DNA from: Heterostelium multicystogenum | Lineage: Eukaryota > Evosea > Eumycetozoa > Acytosteliales > Acytosteliaceae | Assembly: GCA_003667245.1 (NCBI GenBank) | Contig: RCNN01000007.1 | Span: 146,601 to 210,600 of the forward strand | Length of the DNA stretch: 64,000 nt | Direction: 5' to 3' | Part shown: piece after piece, positions 9,901-22,742 of the stretch | How the letters are laid out: the number at the start of each line of letters is the position of its first letter | Numbering within the stretch: the first letter of the stretch is position 1 | Notes under the pieces: generated by a model | Seen by the model: the letters and a program-made list of their open reading frames with translations, nothing else | The model's database searches: none | Told to the model about the DNA's origin: nothing | Program-made: the position numbers and the translations under genes

Positions 9901-11705
9901 ATGGAGTATCAAAGTAATTGTACTGTACATGGCAAGTCGATAGAGTATTTGTGCTTGACTTGTACATCTTTATTGTGTTCAAGATGTGTTGTATCTCAAC
10001 ATAATGTCATTCTTTAGAGGATTTAGATAGTCTAATATCAAAGTTTGACAGTAGTAATAGTATTAGTAATAGTAGTAGTGTATTTAATAGTAATTATATG
10101 AATAGTAGATTAAAGGATTTATGGATATTGCTAAAGCAACAGGTAAATTACCACAAGAGTTTGCAAAGTACTGAGCAGTCTCTTGTTGAATTCTATCAGT
10201 CTTTGCAGCAGTACATTCAGAATGAGCTTGAAAAGAGATCACATGCAATCAAGCTACAGCTAGAGAGAACCCAACAAGCTGTAATATCAATACTGAATGA
10301 AATAAAAGCAATAGATAAAATTGTTAAATCATTCTCCATGGAGTGGTAATATAGATAATCTATCTTTAAGTGATAATATAGATAGTAATAGTAATAGTAA
10401 TGGTAATAGTAAGAGTCAAATAACTAGATTTACAATCAATTATAGATAGTATATATAATATAGATACATTGAATGAATTTAAATATCATTATAAATCACC
10501 AATCTTTACATCAAGCTCAAGTACTATTGATATCAATGATAACCTAATGTTTTGAGAAGTAATCAACAACAGCAGCAACAAAACTATTCAATGGGATTGG
10601 GATTGGCATATCAGTATTTGGCAATGTTTAAGAACATAAGATACGAGTTTCCTGTTTCCTATCAAGTGCATTTTAATTTTAATGTTGTCAATGATATTAA
10701 GAACTTGCTCCATATTGTTTTGATCTGGTGCGAGAGAATAATGAATATATAAATGTTGGCATCCAACAGCAGCAAGTCGCCCAGAGTCGTCCGACTCGTC
10801 TTGGGATATTCTCATTTGGAATAGATGATGGTCGTTCGGTTCCATATATCTATGAAAAAGCCGACAGCATTAGTGGCATTGCTGCTGAGGTTGGAACATG
10901 GCGAAAGCTGGATACAAACAATGAGGAGAACATTAGAATATACACAATGGGATCGGTCGTCTTTGCTCGATCATATGTATATGTCTTCGGTGGAACCTGG
11001 ACTTCTAATTCATTCTCGCGGTTCTCACTCACCACGGGACAGTGGGACAAGAGTGGTCCCATGGTCAAGCTGGGCTCAAATGTGTCTGCTTGCTTCGACA
11101 ACATTCGCACAATCTATCTGTTATGTGGTCCAAACGTAGTCGAGTATAACGTAGACACAAATGTCGCCGTTGAGCACACAGATATTCTCAACTCAATTAG
11201 CTCCAGTCTGCTGCGCTACATGTTCCCCTTCTTCTATGGAGGCGCAGTCTATGTGTTTTTGGTGGACAGCACTGATTCACCAGTTTCTCTGTTGAGAATC
11301 GACATTACCAACTACACTTACTCCATACTGAATCAGCAGAATTATAGATTCGAGGGAATTAGATCGGCTTGTTTCGACGACGAACATCATCAGCTCTATG
11401 TCATCGATGCCAACCACCATCTCTATCGCATTTCAATGCCAACTGGTGAGCGTGTCAAACTGAGCTCGCTTAGTGACAGACTACATCGACACACACCGCC
11501 AGCATCAATGGTTTACCTAAAAGAAACAACAGTGGCACCATCACACCCGAACCAACAACCTACCACACAAAGAAGTCTCTATCTTCTTCATGGAAGACAG
11601 TTCAAGAATCACAAGTACTCAATAGACACTGATCAATGGTCACCAATAGAAGACAAAGATCCATCACTAAGATATGATTGTGGTGCTACAAGAATTGAAT
11701 ATTAA
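9901..11705 (+). CDS. B-box zinc finger/coiled coil/beta-propeller-like protein
   Basis: Starts with MEYQSNCTVHGKSIEYLCLT, a B-box: C-x2-H, then CLTC, CSRC and a final His (QHNV) as Zn ligands. A Ser/Asn-rich stretch (about 10030-10100), a long coiled coil with many Gln/Glu/Lys (10110-10345), another Ser/Asn-rich link, and a C-terminal region 10760-11700 follow. The C-terminal part has repeated blades such as ARSYVYVFGGTW, TIYLLCGPNVVEYN, GGAVYVFLV and QRSLYLLHGRQFK, as in Kelch-like propellers. Dictyostelids have a large B-box family of this order, of unknown function. No introns are evident. At least three or four one-base breaks occur (near 10005, 10345-10440, 10630 and 10723), so the region between the coiled coil and propeller is uncertain. 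A pseudogene is possible, but the long intact C-terminal frame argues against it. Confidence 0.62.
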
Positions 11706-12148
11706 AAACCACAGTCGACTACCAACAATTAATATTAATATTCAGATATTCAAAAATGGTAGACTGATCAAAAACGACATCTACGCTCCACACAAATCTG
11801 AGATTTATGCAATCATACCAAAATCGCAACTGATTTGTTTTTGTTTTTTTTATTTGGTTTTTTTTGGCAATTAATTTGATGCAAAGGAAACACTGGCAGT
11901 GTGGTTGCGCCAGCAAAATAAGTTGGCACCTCCAGTTGGGATCTTTTGTTTTTTTAGTTTAGCATCCATTTTAATCATAAAAAAAGAATTTATTAAATCT
12001 TATTTATTTGTTACAAAGATCTTTCTTATTTATTATTATTATATTATTATTATTATTTTTGTTGTTGTAGTTTATTTTTGGAATTCAAGAATTGGTTCTG
12101 TTTTGTTAGATATATAGCAAGATAGATCGTTAGATTGATTGGTTAGTG
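11706..12148. other. Intergenic, 440 bp, with T-rich tract before the DOCK gene
   Basis: Contains T-rich stretches (11836-11870 and 11945-12070), as commonly seen upstream of dictyostelid genes. I see no gene in it. Confidence 0.45.
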
Positions 12149-15100
12149 ATGAGTAATCCAAGACATTCAATTGGTTCAAATACAACTAGCATTAATAATA
12201 ATGGTGGACCAGAATTAAGCAGAGGACCCATTTTAAAATCAAATGTAAAAATACCTTGTAATTCTAGTCAATCTCCTGATTTGTCAAATAACAATAGTGT
12301 CAGCAGTGATGATGCTCCAAAACCAAATCCATTTGGAGCAAAGCTGAAGCCTGTTGCTAGACCATCAATACCATCAACATCAACAACACCATCAACATCT
12401 TCTACGTCGCCAACACCAGCACCAACTACAGCCTCGCCATCAACATCAAACCCAACAGCAAGACCTCTTTCAAAACCTGCAGCTACTACTCCAGCAACTC
12501 AAAGTCCAGCTACAAATACAGCACCCACACCAACAACCACACCAATAGTAAAGCCAGCAGCAACATCATCAGTTTTGAATAGATTCCCACAACAATCACC
12601 CTCTACAGCTTCTGAAACAACTTCGAAACCACCAGCCAGAAATTTTGTCATTAAAAAGCCATCACCGGCAACACCAAATTCAGCACCATCGAATCCAGCC
12701 AGCTTAGCACCACCAGCCAACACACAGCCAAAGATATCACCACCAACAACACCCACATCATCACCAACTGTACCTCTCACACAATCGCCAACCGATTCCA
12801 AATCGACACCTGTAAATAAAAATATTGAGGTCAAGTCACCTGATCTTCAGAATAATAATATCAGCGAATCGGTGCAAAAGACTGCACCAACTCCATCGAC
12901 AACTGTGACTCAACCACAACCCCAGAATACAGTCGAAAGAAAATCAGTTTCTCTCTCACCTGACACTACAATCAGCTCAGAGAGTGTGGCGAATTCAAAC
13001 AACGAAATTGGACAACCCAAGAAAGTTATCAATAAGCAATGGAAACCAGTGGCACCAACTAGTTTATCTAATGCCTCGATTCCTATTGCCCAGGCAGTGT
13101 CAACCGAGACCTCAGAGGTAGCACTCAGAGTAACAAAGAGTATTTCAGGCTAGTGCAGCCAAGTCAGTTCAACGTGAGAGACTTAGAGTGTTGGCTTCTC
13201 AGTCGGGCGACTCTGTCACTCTCACACAAAAGCGTGGTGATATCATAGAGGTTGTTGAGCGTGGACACGACAAGCGATCATATATTGGATATAATGGATA
13301 CAAGTCTGGAGCATTTTCCATCAGCAACACCAAGACAATGTCCCCATTGGCAGCCGAGCCACCTCCCTCTGCTGAATACGCAGTGTGCGTTAAGGATTAC
13401 CGTGCCCCTAACAACAAGTCTTTGACAATTATGCGTGGAGACGTTCTTGTAATTTTAGAGCGTATATCCGGCACTAGTTGTGTCGGTAGAATGAAGCACG
13501 GACTCGATGGTTGGAGCGAAGCTGGAGAGTTCCCTCTCGAAGCTGTCAGGATTGTCACAGATTCAGAATACCATTTGCATAGCGATGTTATGGACATTAT
13601 GATGGAGAACAACGAGCGATCCCTTGAAAGCGCAGATGATACATCAAAAGACATGGAGAAAAAACAGCAAGTACTGAGGGAGCGAATCAAAGCAATGCAG
13701 ATGGTACAAGATCGCCTTCTTTCTGAAGTCGATGCAGTGAACTCGGCCAAATTGCAGGCTGAATTGCGTCACCAGGTTGAGTCCATTGCAGCCAGTCTCG
13801 GGATTGAGTACTTTGTTGCTAATAAGACAACTGGACAGCTATTAACAAAAGAAGATGCAACATCACCCATCACATTGTTGCGCGAGCACTATAACCTGAT
13901 AGGAGAGAAACGTTCATTCAAAACCGACAAGTTGGCCACCTCAAAGACTGGAGAGAGCGATAGTGGTGCTTCGGCAGTTGGAAAGTGGGAGTATGGACAA
14001 TTGGTTATTGATGTCAAGCTGACAAAGTTCCTTTCAATTGTCACCAAGAAGAACCTTGAGTTTTACTTTAGTTTATATAACTTTGTTCAAGCTCGTTCCA
14101 TCACTGAGCAAATCACATTGATTTCCAATGAAGGACAAGCACCGGCGTTCTCAAAGCTACTATTCAAGGATATCGAGCCATCTGATATTACTGAAGATGT
14201 TGCACTTCTTGTCAGAGTAGTACGTAGAGGAGCCATGAAGGACCTTAGCAATAGCGATGCTCAAGTAAAGAAACCAAGCAGCAACGCCGACTTTAGACGT
14301 CCATTTGCATGCGCAATGATCAAGCTACATTCAATGTTCACAGAACAAAATATTGGTGTATTCGGCCCAGAGTTTGGACTGCCCTTCTGGACATCTTCAA
14401 GTGACGTAAATTTCTCGACAATCCCAGAAAGTAAGTTTGTCAATCTCAAATCAACTTTGGATCATCTACTAATAGCATCATTCAAATCAGTTTTGCTTAA
14501 GAACAATAATGATGAGGAGTTGAAGAAGAACGGAGTAGAACCAGTACCAAAGCCAGCAATTGGTGCTCAGTATCAATTACATATTTCTTCTGCATTCTAT
14601 GACCAACCCTACAAGAAGTCTCTGGAGAAATGGTCAGATCTAGCCAAGCTGCCAAAGGCTGAGAAATTGGAACATAAAGTGGTGATCAACGAACGTAAGC
14701 ATCAGTTGTATATTACACTGGACAGCGGTAAAGTACTCCAAGGAAAAAAGATTGAGATTTCAGTGCGTGTGAGATTGGACAATGGTGATTTCCTCCCATA
14801 TTGTCTTTCACTTGGCGCAGCATCCCAGCTGGTCAGCGAATTTAAAGACGGTTGTCTACACCTCAACATCACCCGTTTGGAACGAAATGATTCACATTGA
14901 TGTCAGTCCAGACAAGTTTTTGTCGGCACATTTGCTGTTCACTGTAAGAAGTGCATCATCCAAGGCAAACAAGTCGAGTGTATTTGCCTTTGCTTTCTTG
15001 AGATTATGTGGTACTACTGACCAAGTCGCACTTTCCAATGGCGATCACAGTCTGATCCTCTACAAGGCATCGTCGGACACCATCTCCAATAACTACATCA

Positions 15101-18100
15101 GTGAAGATTTGCCATCGACTCAGTCAGCAGTCACCTCACAATCCGACAAGCTAGACAAATCAAAGTTTTCAGTGCGTAAGAATGAGACTCTTAAGATTAA
15201 ATCACTTTTCCACACCACTCAATTCGTACAGCACGCAGTCATCTCTCAGCTCATTGACTGGAAATCAAATGAAGCAGCAATCCCAACTATTTTGGACAAG
15301 TTTAAATTCGTCGACTCCATCTCCATCATGCGTAATCTGACAGGAATCATTGACGCCCTCTTCAAGATTTATGACTCAAGTACAGCTGGTTCGCTTTTTA
15401 TTGTCGAGCCAGTTGCTCTACTGGTCTATAATGCCATTGTATTCATCATTGGATTGCTTACAGACGAGCGTACCAATCGTTTCAAACACTTTAAGATGGT
15501 GCTCGACGAATATATACAAAGTCAATTCAGCGGAGCCTTGGCACACAAGCATCTTCTTAACTGTCTGTCCTACCACATGCAAGACTTCTCCTCAAAAGAG
15601 TCAGCCAAGATCTCATCCACACTCAAGGCACTCGACTACATCTTCCAGCTCATTGTGAAATCGCGTATCGTATTCCTTCAGCAACAAAGCAGCTCTGGAA
15701 ACAAGCTAGCATCGGAGCACTCTGACCAGCAATGGAGAGAGGACATCTCTGAATTCTTGTCCATCATGAACAAGCTCATGTCCAACAACTCACCACAGCT
15801 TATTGTCGTCCAGACACTCGCCCTGAGAAACTTTGCAACCATGATGAAAGGTCTCACCAACTTCTTCGGAAAACAACAGCTCTGTGAGATTCTTTGTCAA
15901 TTTATCGAGTCTGTCCATATCAGTGACAAGCAAGAGCATCTTAACTCTTACAAGCTGACCATATTCTTCCAGATTCTCTCTGGTCCACTGCCACTGGACA
16001 GCGAAACCATCCCATTCTTGTTGCCAACACTTGTCAACACCTTAGACCACCACTTTATGAATAAGGGTGAGGAATACCGTTTATCAAGTCAGTTGTTGGC
16101 TTTGGCCCTCGAGTCACTCGAGCATCTAACTCCAGAAAACAAGCAAAAGTCTCTTTCCATCATCCTAAAGCTCTATCCAAAGCTTATGCAGCTTGCCGAC
16201 TCAGTCATGTCTGAGATCAACTCGACCCCAACTAATATCGCACTTGGATACGACACCACCTTCTTCATCACCTCAGTGCTCACCATATTCAACTATCTCG
16301 CCGACTTTGGTATTACAAACAAATACATCATTGACAACAATCACGCTGAAACCACACGTTCCAACGTAAGACGTGTCCTCAAGATCTTGGAGGGATGGAT
16401 GTCAAGACAAGTGTTCACAAGCCGTTGGCCAACAATGCAGCTCGTACACCACAATATAACCTTGAAAATGGTAGCCGTTCTTACAACATTTATTTACAGA
16501 TGCTCACCTCTGCAGCAGCAGATGTCGGATCTCGACATGTGGAATACATTCCTCACCCTCCAGTTCAGCTTTATTATCTCACCATTCCTTCGTTCAAGTA
16601 ACCACAGAATCAACAGACATCACTACATCCGCCAATCCATTCACGAAATCAGAACCAAATCTATTGTTGGTATCAGAGACAACTGGTCATACATGTCCAC
16701 CAACCAAAACCATTTTGTCCCACATATAGTTCCTTTACTTCTTTCTTCATTATTGGTAAGCTTACTATGGTTCGTTTAATTCAATCGGTAACCATCTTTA
16801 CTTACATGTACCTACCTAATTTAGCACCGAGATCACCAAGTCGATGAATTGATTCAAGACCTCTTCTTCTCAGTTATGAAGCTAGATTTCACAAGCGATA
16901 AGAAACCATTTAGAAGAGTGGAAACAAAGACCATAGAAATATTGGACAAGATCATTATTAGAGTTGGCGAAGCTGACGAGCAGTTGTTTAGAAACTTCTT
17001 GAGTGTTCGATTGTCCTCATTCTTTGTCGAGACCGAGCAGATGGATGAGAAGTTTAGATCGGAAGCGAAATCTTTCATCGATAATATCAATCATTTACTC
17101 GGACTATTGTTTGACTTTAGAACTCTACCCAACGATCGATCGTTCGAAGAGGAGAGAACCATCGCCACCCTTAAGATGATGGAGTACTTTCAAAGACCGT
17201 AAAGACACCTACATCAAGTATCTCCACGAGTTGCTCAACCAGCATATCAACAGCAACTACTTCACAGAAGCAGGACATGCCTTTATGCTCCACTCGGATC
17301 TTTATCAGTGGGGACCAACCTCTGTTCCACAGTTCACATTTTCAACTCCTGACCAACCCGCTCCTATTACTTTCCCACAAGAATCAGCAACCAACCGTAA
17401 GATAAGGCTGCTGAAACTTGCTATCCAGTACTTGGACAAGGGACAGGCATGGGAGATTTGTGTCAAGCTTATCCAAGACCTCAAGCAACAGTACGAAGAA
17501 GACTACAACTTCCGTGCTCTCTCTGAAGTCTTGTCGCAGGAAGCAGATTTCTACGAGCGTATCCTCAGCACTGAGCGTTTCTATTGCGAATACTTCAGAG
17601 TCGGTTACTACGGACGTAAGTTCCCTCAAAATATTCAAGGCAAGGAGTTCCTCTATAAGGGATACGAATTGGAGCGTCTCTCCGACTTTACCAGCAGAAT
17701 CTTGGCAAAATTCCCCAATGCCGAACTACTCAAGTCTACTTCAGAGCCAACCCAGGAGATCCTCAATGCCGATGCACAGTATTTTGCTGATCACCATCGT
17801 CAATCCATCGAGTCGCGAAGAGATTGAAAAACAAAACACGCCCCGTCATTGAGGGAACACCAGCCAACTCTCGTAGCTACCTCAAGAGAAACAATGTCAA
17901 CGTATTTGTTTATTCTAAACCATTCAAGAAGACTGCTGTCAAGTCTGGCAACGAATTTGCTGACCTTTGGATTCGTAACCACTTCCTATTTACCGACTCA
18001 ACTTTCCCAACGATTCATCGTCGTGCAGAGGTCATCAAGATGCAGACAGTTGAGGTCTCCCCAGTGGAAAATGCGCTCAACTCTGTCAATCAAAAGACAT

Positions 18101-18507
18101 CGGATCTAGAAGAGATGATCTCCAAATACGAGGTCAATCAAACACTCAACCTCAACCCATTGGCCATGGCTTGAATGGAATGATCGACGCTGCTGTAAAC
18201 GGAGGTATCAATCTCTACAAGGAGGCATTCCTCGGTCCAACTGCAGGTGCCGATGTAGACAAAACTATCTCCAACAAACTATCACTTGCTCTCAAGAAAC
18301 AAATCGAAATACTGGACAGAGGAATGCAAATTCATTCCGTACGTTGTCCAGAGGAAATGAGAGGATTACACGAAAAACTTGAATGTAAGTAAAAATTCAT
18401 ACATCATAATGATTGAAAAAGACAAACCCTAACTAATACATCAAATATTATTTATATAATTTATAGCATTATTCCCAAAGATAAAATCAGATGTAATGTC
18501 ATTGTAA
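12149..18507 (+). CDS. DOCK-family guanine nucleotide exchange factor (CZH, DOCK-A/B-like)
   Basis: About 2,070 codons. The N-terminus (12149-13150) is a Pro/Ser/Thr-rich disordered segment. Two SH3-like segments follow: DSVTLTQKRGDIIEVVERG and EYAVCVKDYRAPNNKSLTIM with DGWSEAGEFPLE. A C2-type DHR1 region covers about 14640-14950 (HQLYITLDSGK, NGDFLPYCLSLG, VWNEMIHIDV). Helical-repeat sequence fills 15180-17150. The DHR2 exchange domain spans about 17170-18390, with YIKYLHELLNQH, EYFRVGYYGRKFP, LNPLAMA, MIDAAVNGGINLYKEAF and ILDRGMQIHS. DHR2 activates Rac/Cdc42-type GTPases and DHR1 binds PIP3; in amoebae this drives actin-based motility. Introns are 16756-16824 and 18385-18466; the last exon ends KIKSDVMSL. 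About seven one-base breaks occur (near 13148, 14843, 17189, 17784, 17837, 18168). Confidence 0.88.
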
Positions 18508-18840
18508 TTCAATATATATCCAACTTTATTTATATCATACATATACTTTCAATGAGTATAATTTACAACCTATAACTTAGAATAACAACAACAACAACAA
18601 CCAATATTTGTATTATATTATATAATAAAGATAAATAACTTTATTTTTAAAATCAACTGATTCTAAGATTACTATAAACAAAATCATATGGATGCGAATA
18701 ATAAATTCTGTTACTTCTAAATCAATTTCAGTGTCTTTAAGTTTCCAATTGAATTATGATTTCTGACATTGTTAAAGAATAATAGGAAAGAAATAATGTA
18801 TTTTTATTGAGATATTGTACACTATTATTTCTTTGAGTAT

Positions 18841-19202
18841 TTATTTATTTATTGATATTAATAAAATCCATTTCTTGAACTCTCCTAATAGTAGTTATAG
18901 TAAATTGTTAATAATAAACATCTCTCAGTTTTTGTTAGTTTTATACAAACTTGTAAAAATGAACATGTTGGTCTTCTACCTGGTTCAACCATGGGAATTT
19001 CATAAGAGTAAAGATCTTGATGTTTTGGATTATTAACTGAATTTCTATTGGATTTATTAGTTGTAGAATTCGATGGTGGATTTGATTCACTGGTTTTAGA
19101 ATTCGATGGTGATCTGATTAGATGGTTTAACCACATTGTTAATCCATATCCAATAGCTATTAAAGCTATAGTAATAAATTTTGTTTTATGCTCTTTGTTC
19201 AT
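18841..19202 (-). CDS. Small single-pass membrane protein, unrecognised
   Basis: Reads MNKEHKTKFITIALIAIGYG and onward: a short basic N-terminus, one hydrophobic helix (FITIALIAIGYGLTMWL), then a Ser/Asn/Thr-rich hydrophilic segment and DLYSYEIPMVEPG. A GT-AG intron from 18979 to 18885 joins exon 1 (18980-19202) to a 44-base exon ending WILLISINK. The joined length is 89 codons with matching phase, which supports splicing over the 105-aa unspliced frame. I do not recognise the family. Signal-anchor topology (short cytosolic N-terminus or mitochondrial outer membrane) is inference. Confidence 0.45.
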
Positions 19203-21007
19203 CGAGAATCTTTTAATATTTGTATATCAAAAGAAAGTTTAATAAAGAATGAGAGAACGACTGCCAATAAATACAAAATGAACTTGGACCTAAAATTTTG
19301 ATTCTTATCTTATTATACAAATTTTAATTATTTGTATTTGTAATTTAAACCTAAATCTAGATAGAGAAGAGAGAAATAGTTTTTCAAGTAAAATCATGCT
19401 AATAGTTGCTTTATTGGCCACCTTTTGTATGTACCATACTTATCAGATCACATATTCATTTATTAATTCATTTAATATCAGTATAATAGACAATGGTTAC
19501 CATTTCCCATTGAATTGAGTGAGATAAATAAAGAGTTTATTGAAAATTAATAAAAAATAAATTAATAACAATCAATAGGATTCTAAAATGTATTTTTTAA
19601 AATCATTGGTTGGTTTAGTAAATGTAACATAGGAAATAACACAGGATATTAATATCTGAATTCCTTATTCTACAGTAACTAAAACATTCACCATTCATTT
19701 GAAGTTTTCTTTAAAAGTACCAACGCGACTAACTACAAATCCAATGAGAATGATCGGGGAGGACACGAAGAATGACATACATCAATTGAATATCTTTCAT
19801 GAAAATATTTTTATATTCCAAGTAATATTCTTGTAATTCTTCATGTACATGAAGAACAACACAAACTTTGCGAATCTGATATCATCAAAAAACAAATTTA
19901 AATTTAATTTAAAAACAAATCAATTCATTTATTTATTTGGGTGTTGCAATCCCATTTTATTGTTGTTGGTTTTTTTATTTTTGTCACCTAATTATTGTTC
20001 GACAATCCCAAGAAAAGAACTTTTCCCAATATTAACCATACCACACTAATCACAGTAGCAGTTATTATTATTGTTATTATTATTATTAAATATAATTATT
20101 TGTTATTGTTTGTGTAGTGAGCAAAAACCTAATCAAATCAAATAACAATAACAACAACAACACCAATAACCAATCATCAATAACAATAACACAACCCCAA
20201 ATACAACAATATTTACCTTTATATAAATAATCATTCATATATATTTAAATTCTGAATCATTTTTATTTATTTATATATATATAAAATATAGTACTATATT
20301 ATTTTTGGTTTGTTTATTTATTAATTCACACAAAAATCTCGAGATAGAGAGGTGTTCGTTTAATATCTGTATCCTGTCTACTACTCATACTTCACTTCTC
20401 ATGAGAACAAGCTCTTATTACAATTTTAACTTTATTGAGTAGCCGCAAAAGTAGTAACATTCAAACAAACAACAAACATTAGTAAACATCAATCTTTAGT
20501 TTAGAATTATTTTTATTATATAAACTTAACTATAATTCATGTTTATTAATAATTAACTACATATATATTTTATATTGTTTATATATTATTAACGCATTAT
20601 TATTATTATTATTATTGGAAAGAACAATTAGTTTGATAATTGCTGCTTGGGCAATAATAGAGTTAGTTTTAGTTCTTAATTAGTTAGATACATTTTTAAA
20701 TGATTTAAAGACAATTAGGATTTATTTTTATTTATTTAATATTCTATTTTAATTTAAGATATCTGTATATATTTCTTCACATTTGTTTATTTTCATTATA
20801 TTATATATTTAAACACAAGTTAATAACAAAGCGCACACGCCACACAAGCTTAACTTAATTAGTTATTAATACTTTTTACATTTTATTTCTATTTTAATTT
20901 GTTAGATTCACATAAAGAAGGGAAATTAAAAACTCCTCCTTCTTTATATTTATTGTTACTGTAAATATTATTTATACTCATCATTTCACCACAACATCGC
21001 ATAAGAA
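19203..21007. other. Intergenic, 1.8 kb, AT-rich, long leader region of the RING gene
   Basis: No supported gene. A 68-codon frame at 19843-20049 is Phe/Leu/Asn-biased and looks random. Trinucleotide TTA/TAA tracts occur at 20065-20100 and 20590-20617. The final 150 bp before 21008 are T-rich and probably hold the promoter. Confidence 0.5.
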
Positions 21008-21825
21008 ATGGATCCATTAGACCCTGAATACAGCTTTAAATTCTTGACTGGTGGTGCACCGATTAAAATAGAGAAGGTGTTGGATATCGAGGTGAAACCC
21101 GATAGCCTGAAGACCACTGCAATCGTCACTGCAATGGCTGCTACCGTGGTGGCTGGCGCTGCCGCTGCCTACTATTGGTTCAAGAAACCTGAGGAGGACG
21201 ATGATGAGCCAGACATGGATATTGAGGATGAGGAGTCTGGCGACACAATCATCACGACAATGACGACCACGACCACAACAACATCCTATTTGGCACCCCA
21301 GCAGAATATCGCTTCCAGCTCGTCGAATATCACAACCAGACTGCCACTGCAGCCACCTAAACCAACCAGCACAACGCCACTCAGACTCACCGATGACAGC
21401 GGAAACTCCTCTTCCTATCGATGAACAAAACAAATTAATTATGGCCGAAAACAAATCACTTAAGAAGGATTTAGATAATTTGAATAACTGGGTAAGTATC
21501 AAACTTAAACATCACTCTGTTCTGAAGCTCATCCCTAATGTTGTTGTTGTTGATATTGCAGATAAATGATCAAATGATGAATTTTGAAGACCGACTTCAT
21601 AGACTGGAGGCAAACAATATAAAGAGGGTCAGAGATTTAGAATCGGATTTAGATAAGGAAAGATATTGTGGTATTTGTCAGGAGCATGAGAAGCAAGTGT
21701 GCTGGTCAAGTTGTGGGCACAGACTCTGCGCCAGATGTGCCATTGTTATTAAGAGCACATTGAATCCAATATGCCCTCATTGCAGAACACAAGTAGATAC
21801 ATTTGTAAAATGCTACAATACATAA
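21008..21825 (+). CDS. Membrane-anchored RING-finger protein (candidate E3 ubiquitin ligase)
   Basis: Exon 1 is 21008-21491 and exon 2 21562-21825 (GTAAGT...TTGCAG), giving 248 aa after one correction. One Ala-rich membrane helix lies at about residues 38-56 (AIVTAMAATVVAGAAAAYYW). It is followed by an acidic Asp/Glu stretch, a Thr-rich linker, and a coiled coil (NKSLKKDLDNL and DRLHRLEANN). The C-terminal RING is CGIC-x(9)-CWSSCGHRLCARCA-x(n)-CPHC, with all eight C3HC4 ligands. Family knowledge makes it a likely ubiquitin ligase acting at a membrane. The target membrane is not indicated, and the layout with a terminal RING recalls but does not match MUL1. The frame shifts by one base near 21405 between the Thr-rich region and LPIDEQNKL. 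Confidence 0.75.
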
Positions 21826-22742
21826 ATAATCATTGATATAGGTAATAATAATAGTAATAGTAATAATACTTTGTATTTTTTGGAAAGAATCAGCGATAAA
21901 TGAACAATTTGACATCCTAAATAAGTGAATGTCAACACCAGTTCATTTCTTTCTTCATTCACTCCTTTATCCATCCATTATATTATCCTTCATTCCTACC
22001 CAGTCATGATCGCCAACAACAACAACAACAAAGACTATTCAAACCTAGTCCCTCAGGGGTGATCACTTATCTTTCAAATGATATTTATTTGATTACAAAT
22101 CCTTATTAAAATAAACCTTTACTTTGCATATGCATGTTGTATTTTAAATAAAATAATATCAAATCATACATGTTTTTTTAGATCTCTCTCCTCTAGTTCT
22201 GGTGGACCTAACAACGAGTAAAGATGCAAAAATTGAATTAAAAAAACAAATCGACAATTTAATATGATTTCATATTCGATCTCACCTTTAATGGGGTAAA
22301 TAACAAAACACATCAACAAATTTCACTATCAACAACAACCCCCTACTTCTCACTTATACAAATTCACAGATACATAGATACTAGTTCACTCAACCCAACA
22401 CAACACCACATCATATCAATATAAATATATATTCATTATTCATCTTTTGATTTTGTAAATAGCAGTAATAGTAATAGTAATAGTAGTTGAGTAGTAGAGT
22501 TGTAGTAACTTTTAATTTTAATTAGTATTGATCAATCAAAAAGATATATAATCATTTTGAAGATAAATATATATGTATATGATTAGTTATTATAAAAATA
22601 AAGATTGTTCATCTTGACTTGTAATAGTAGTAGTATAGATAGAGATAAAGGTAGATTGTTATCAATGAAAGAAGATAGATAATCTAGAACCAGTTAGAAA
22701 TAGATAGATAATAGTAAAAAGAATAGACATATAGAAAGCAAG
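21826..22742. other. Intergenic, 0.9 kb, upstream of the BLTP1 gene
   Basis: Begins with TAA/TAG-rich DNA, then pyrimidine-rich sequence (21945-22000). TAGTAA-type trinucleotide tracts (22460-22490) and GATAGA-rich text (22630-22740) lie just before the ATG. I see no gene here. Confidence 0.45.

Noticed and set aside
12499..12834. Minus-strand Gly/Val-rich frame opposite the DOCK N-terminus
   Set aside because: Mirror image of a Pro/Thr/Ser-rich coding segment; no start context or homology.
19843..20049. 68-codon frame MYMKNNTNFANL...
   Set aside because: Composition follows the AT-rich background; no conserved motif or neighbouring exon.
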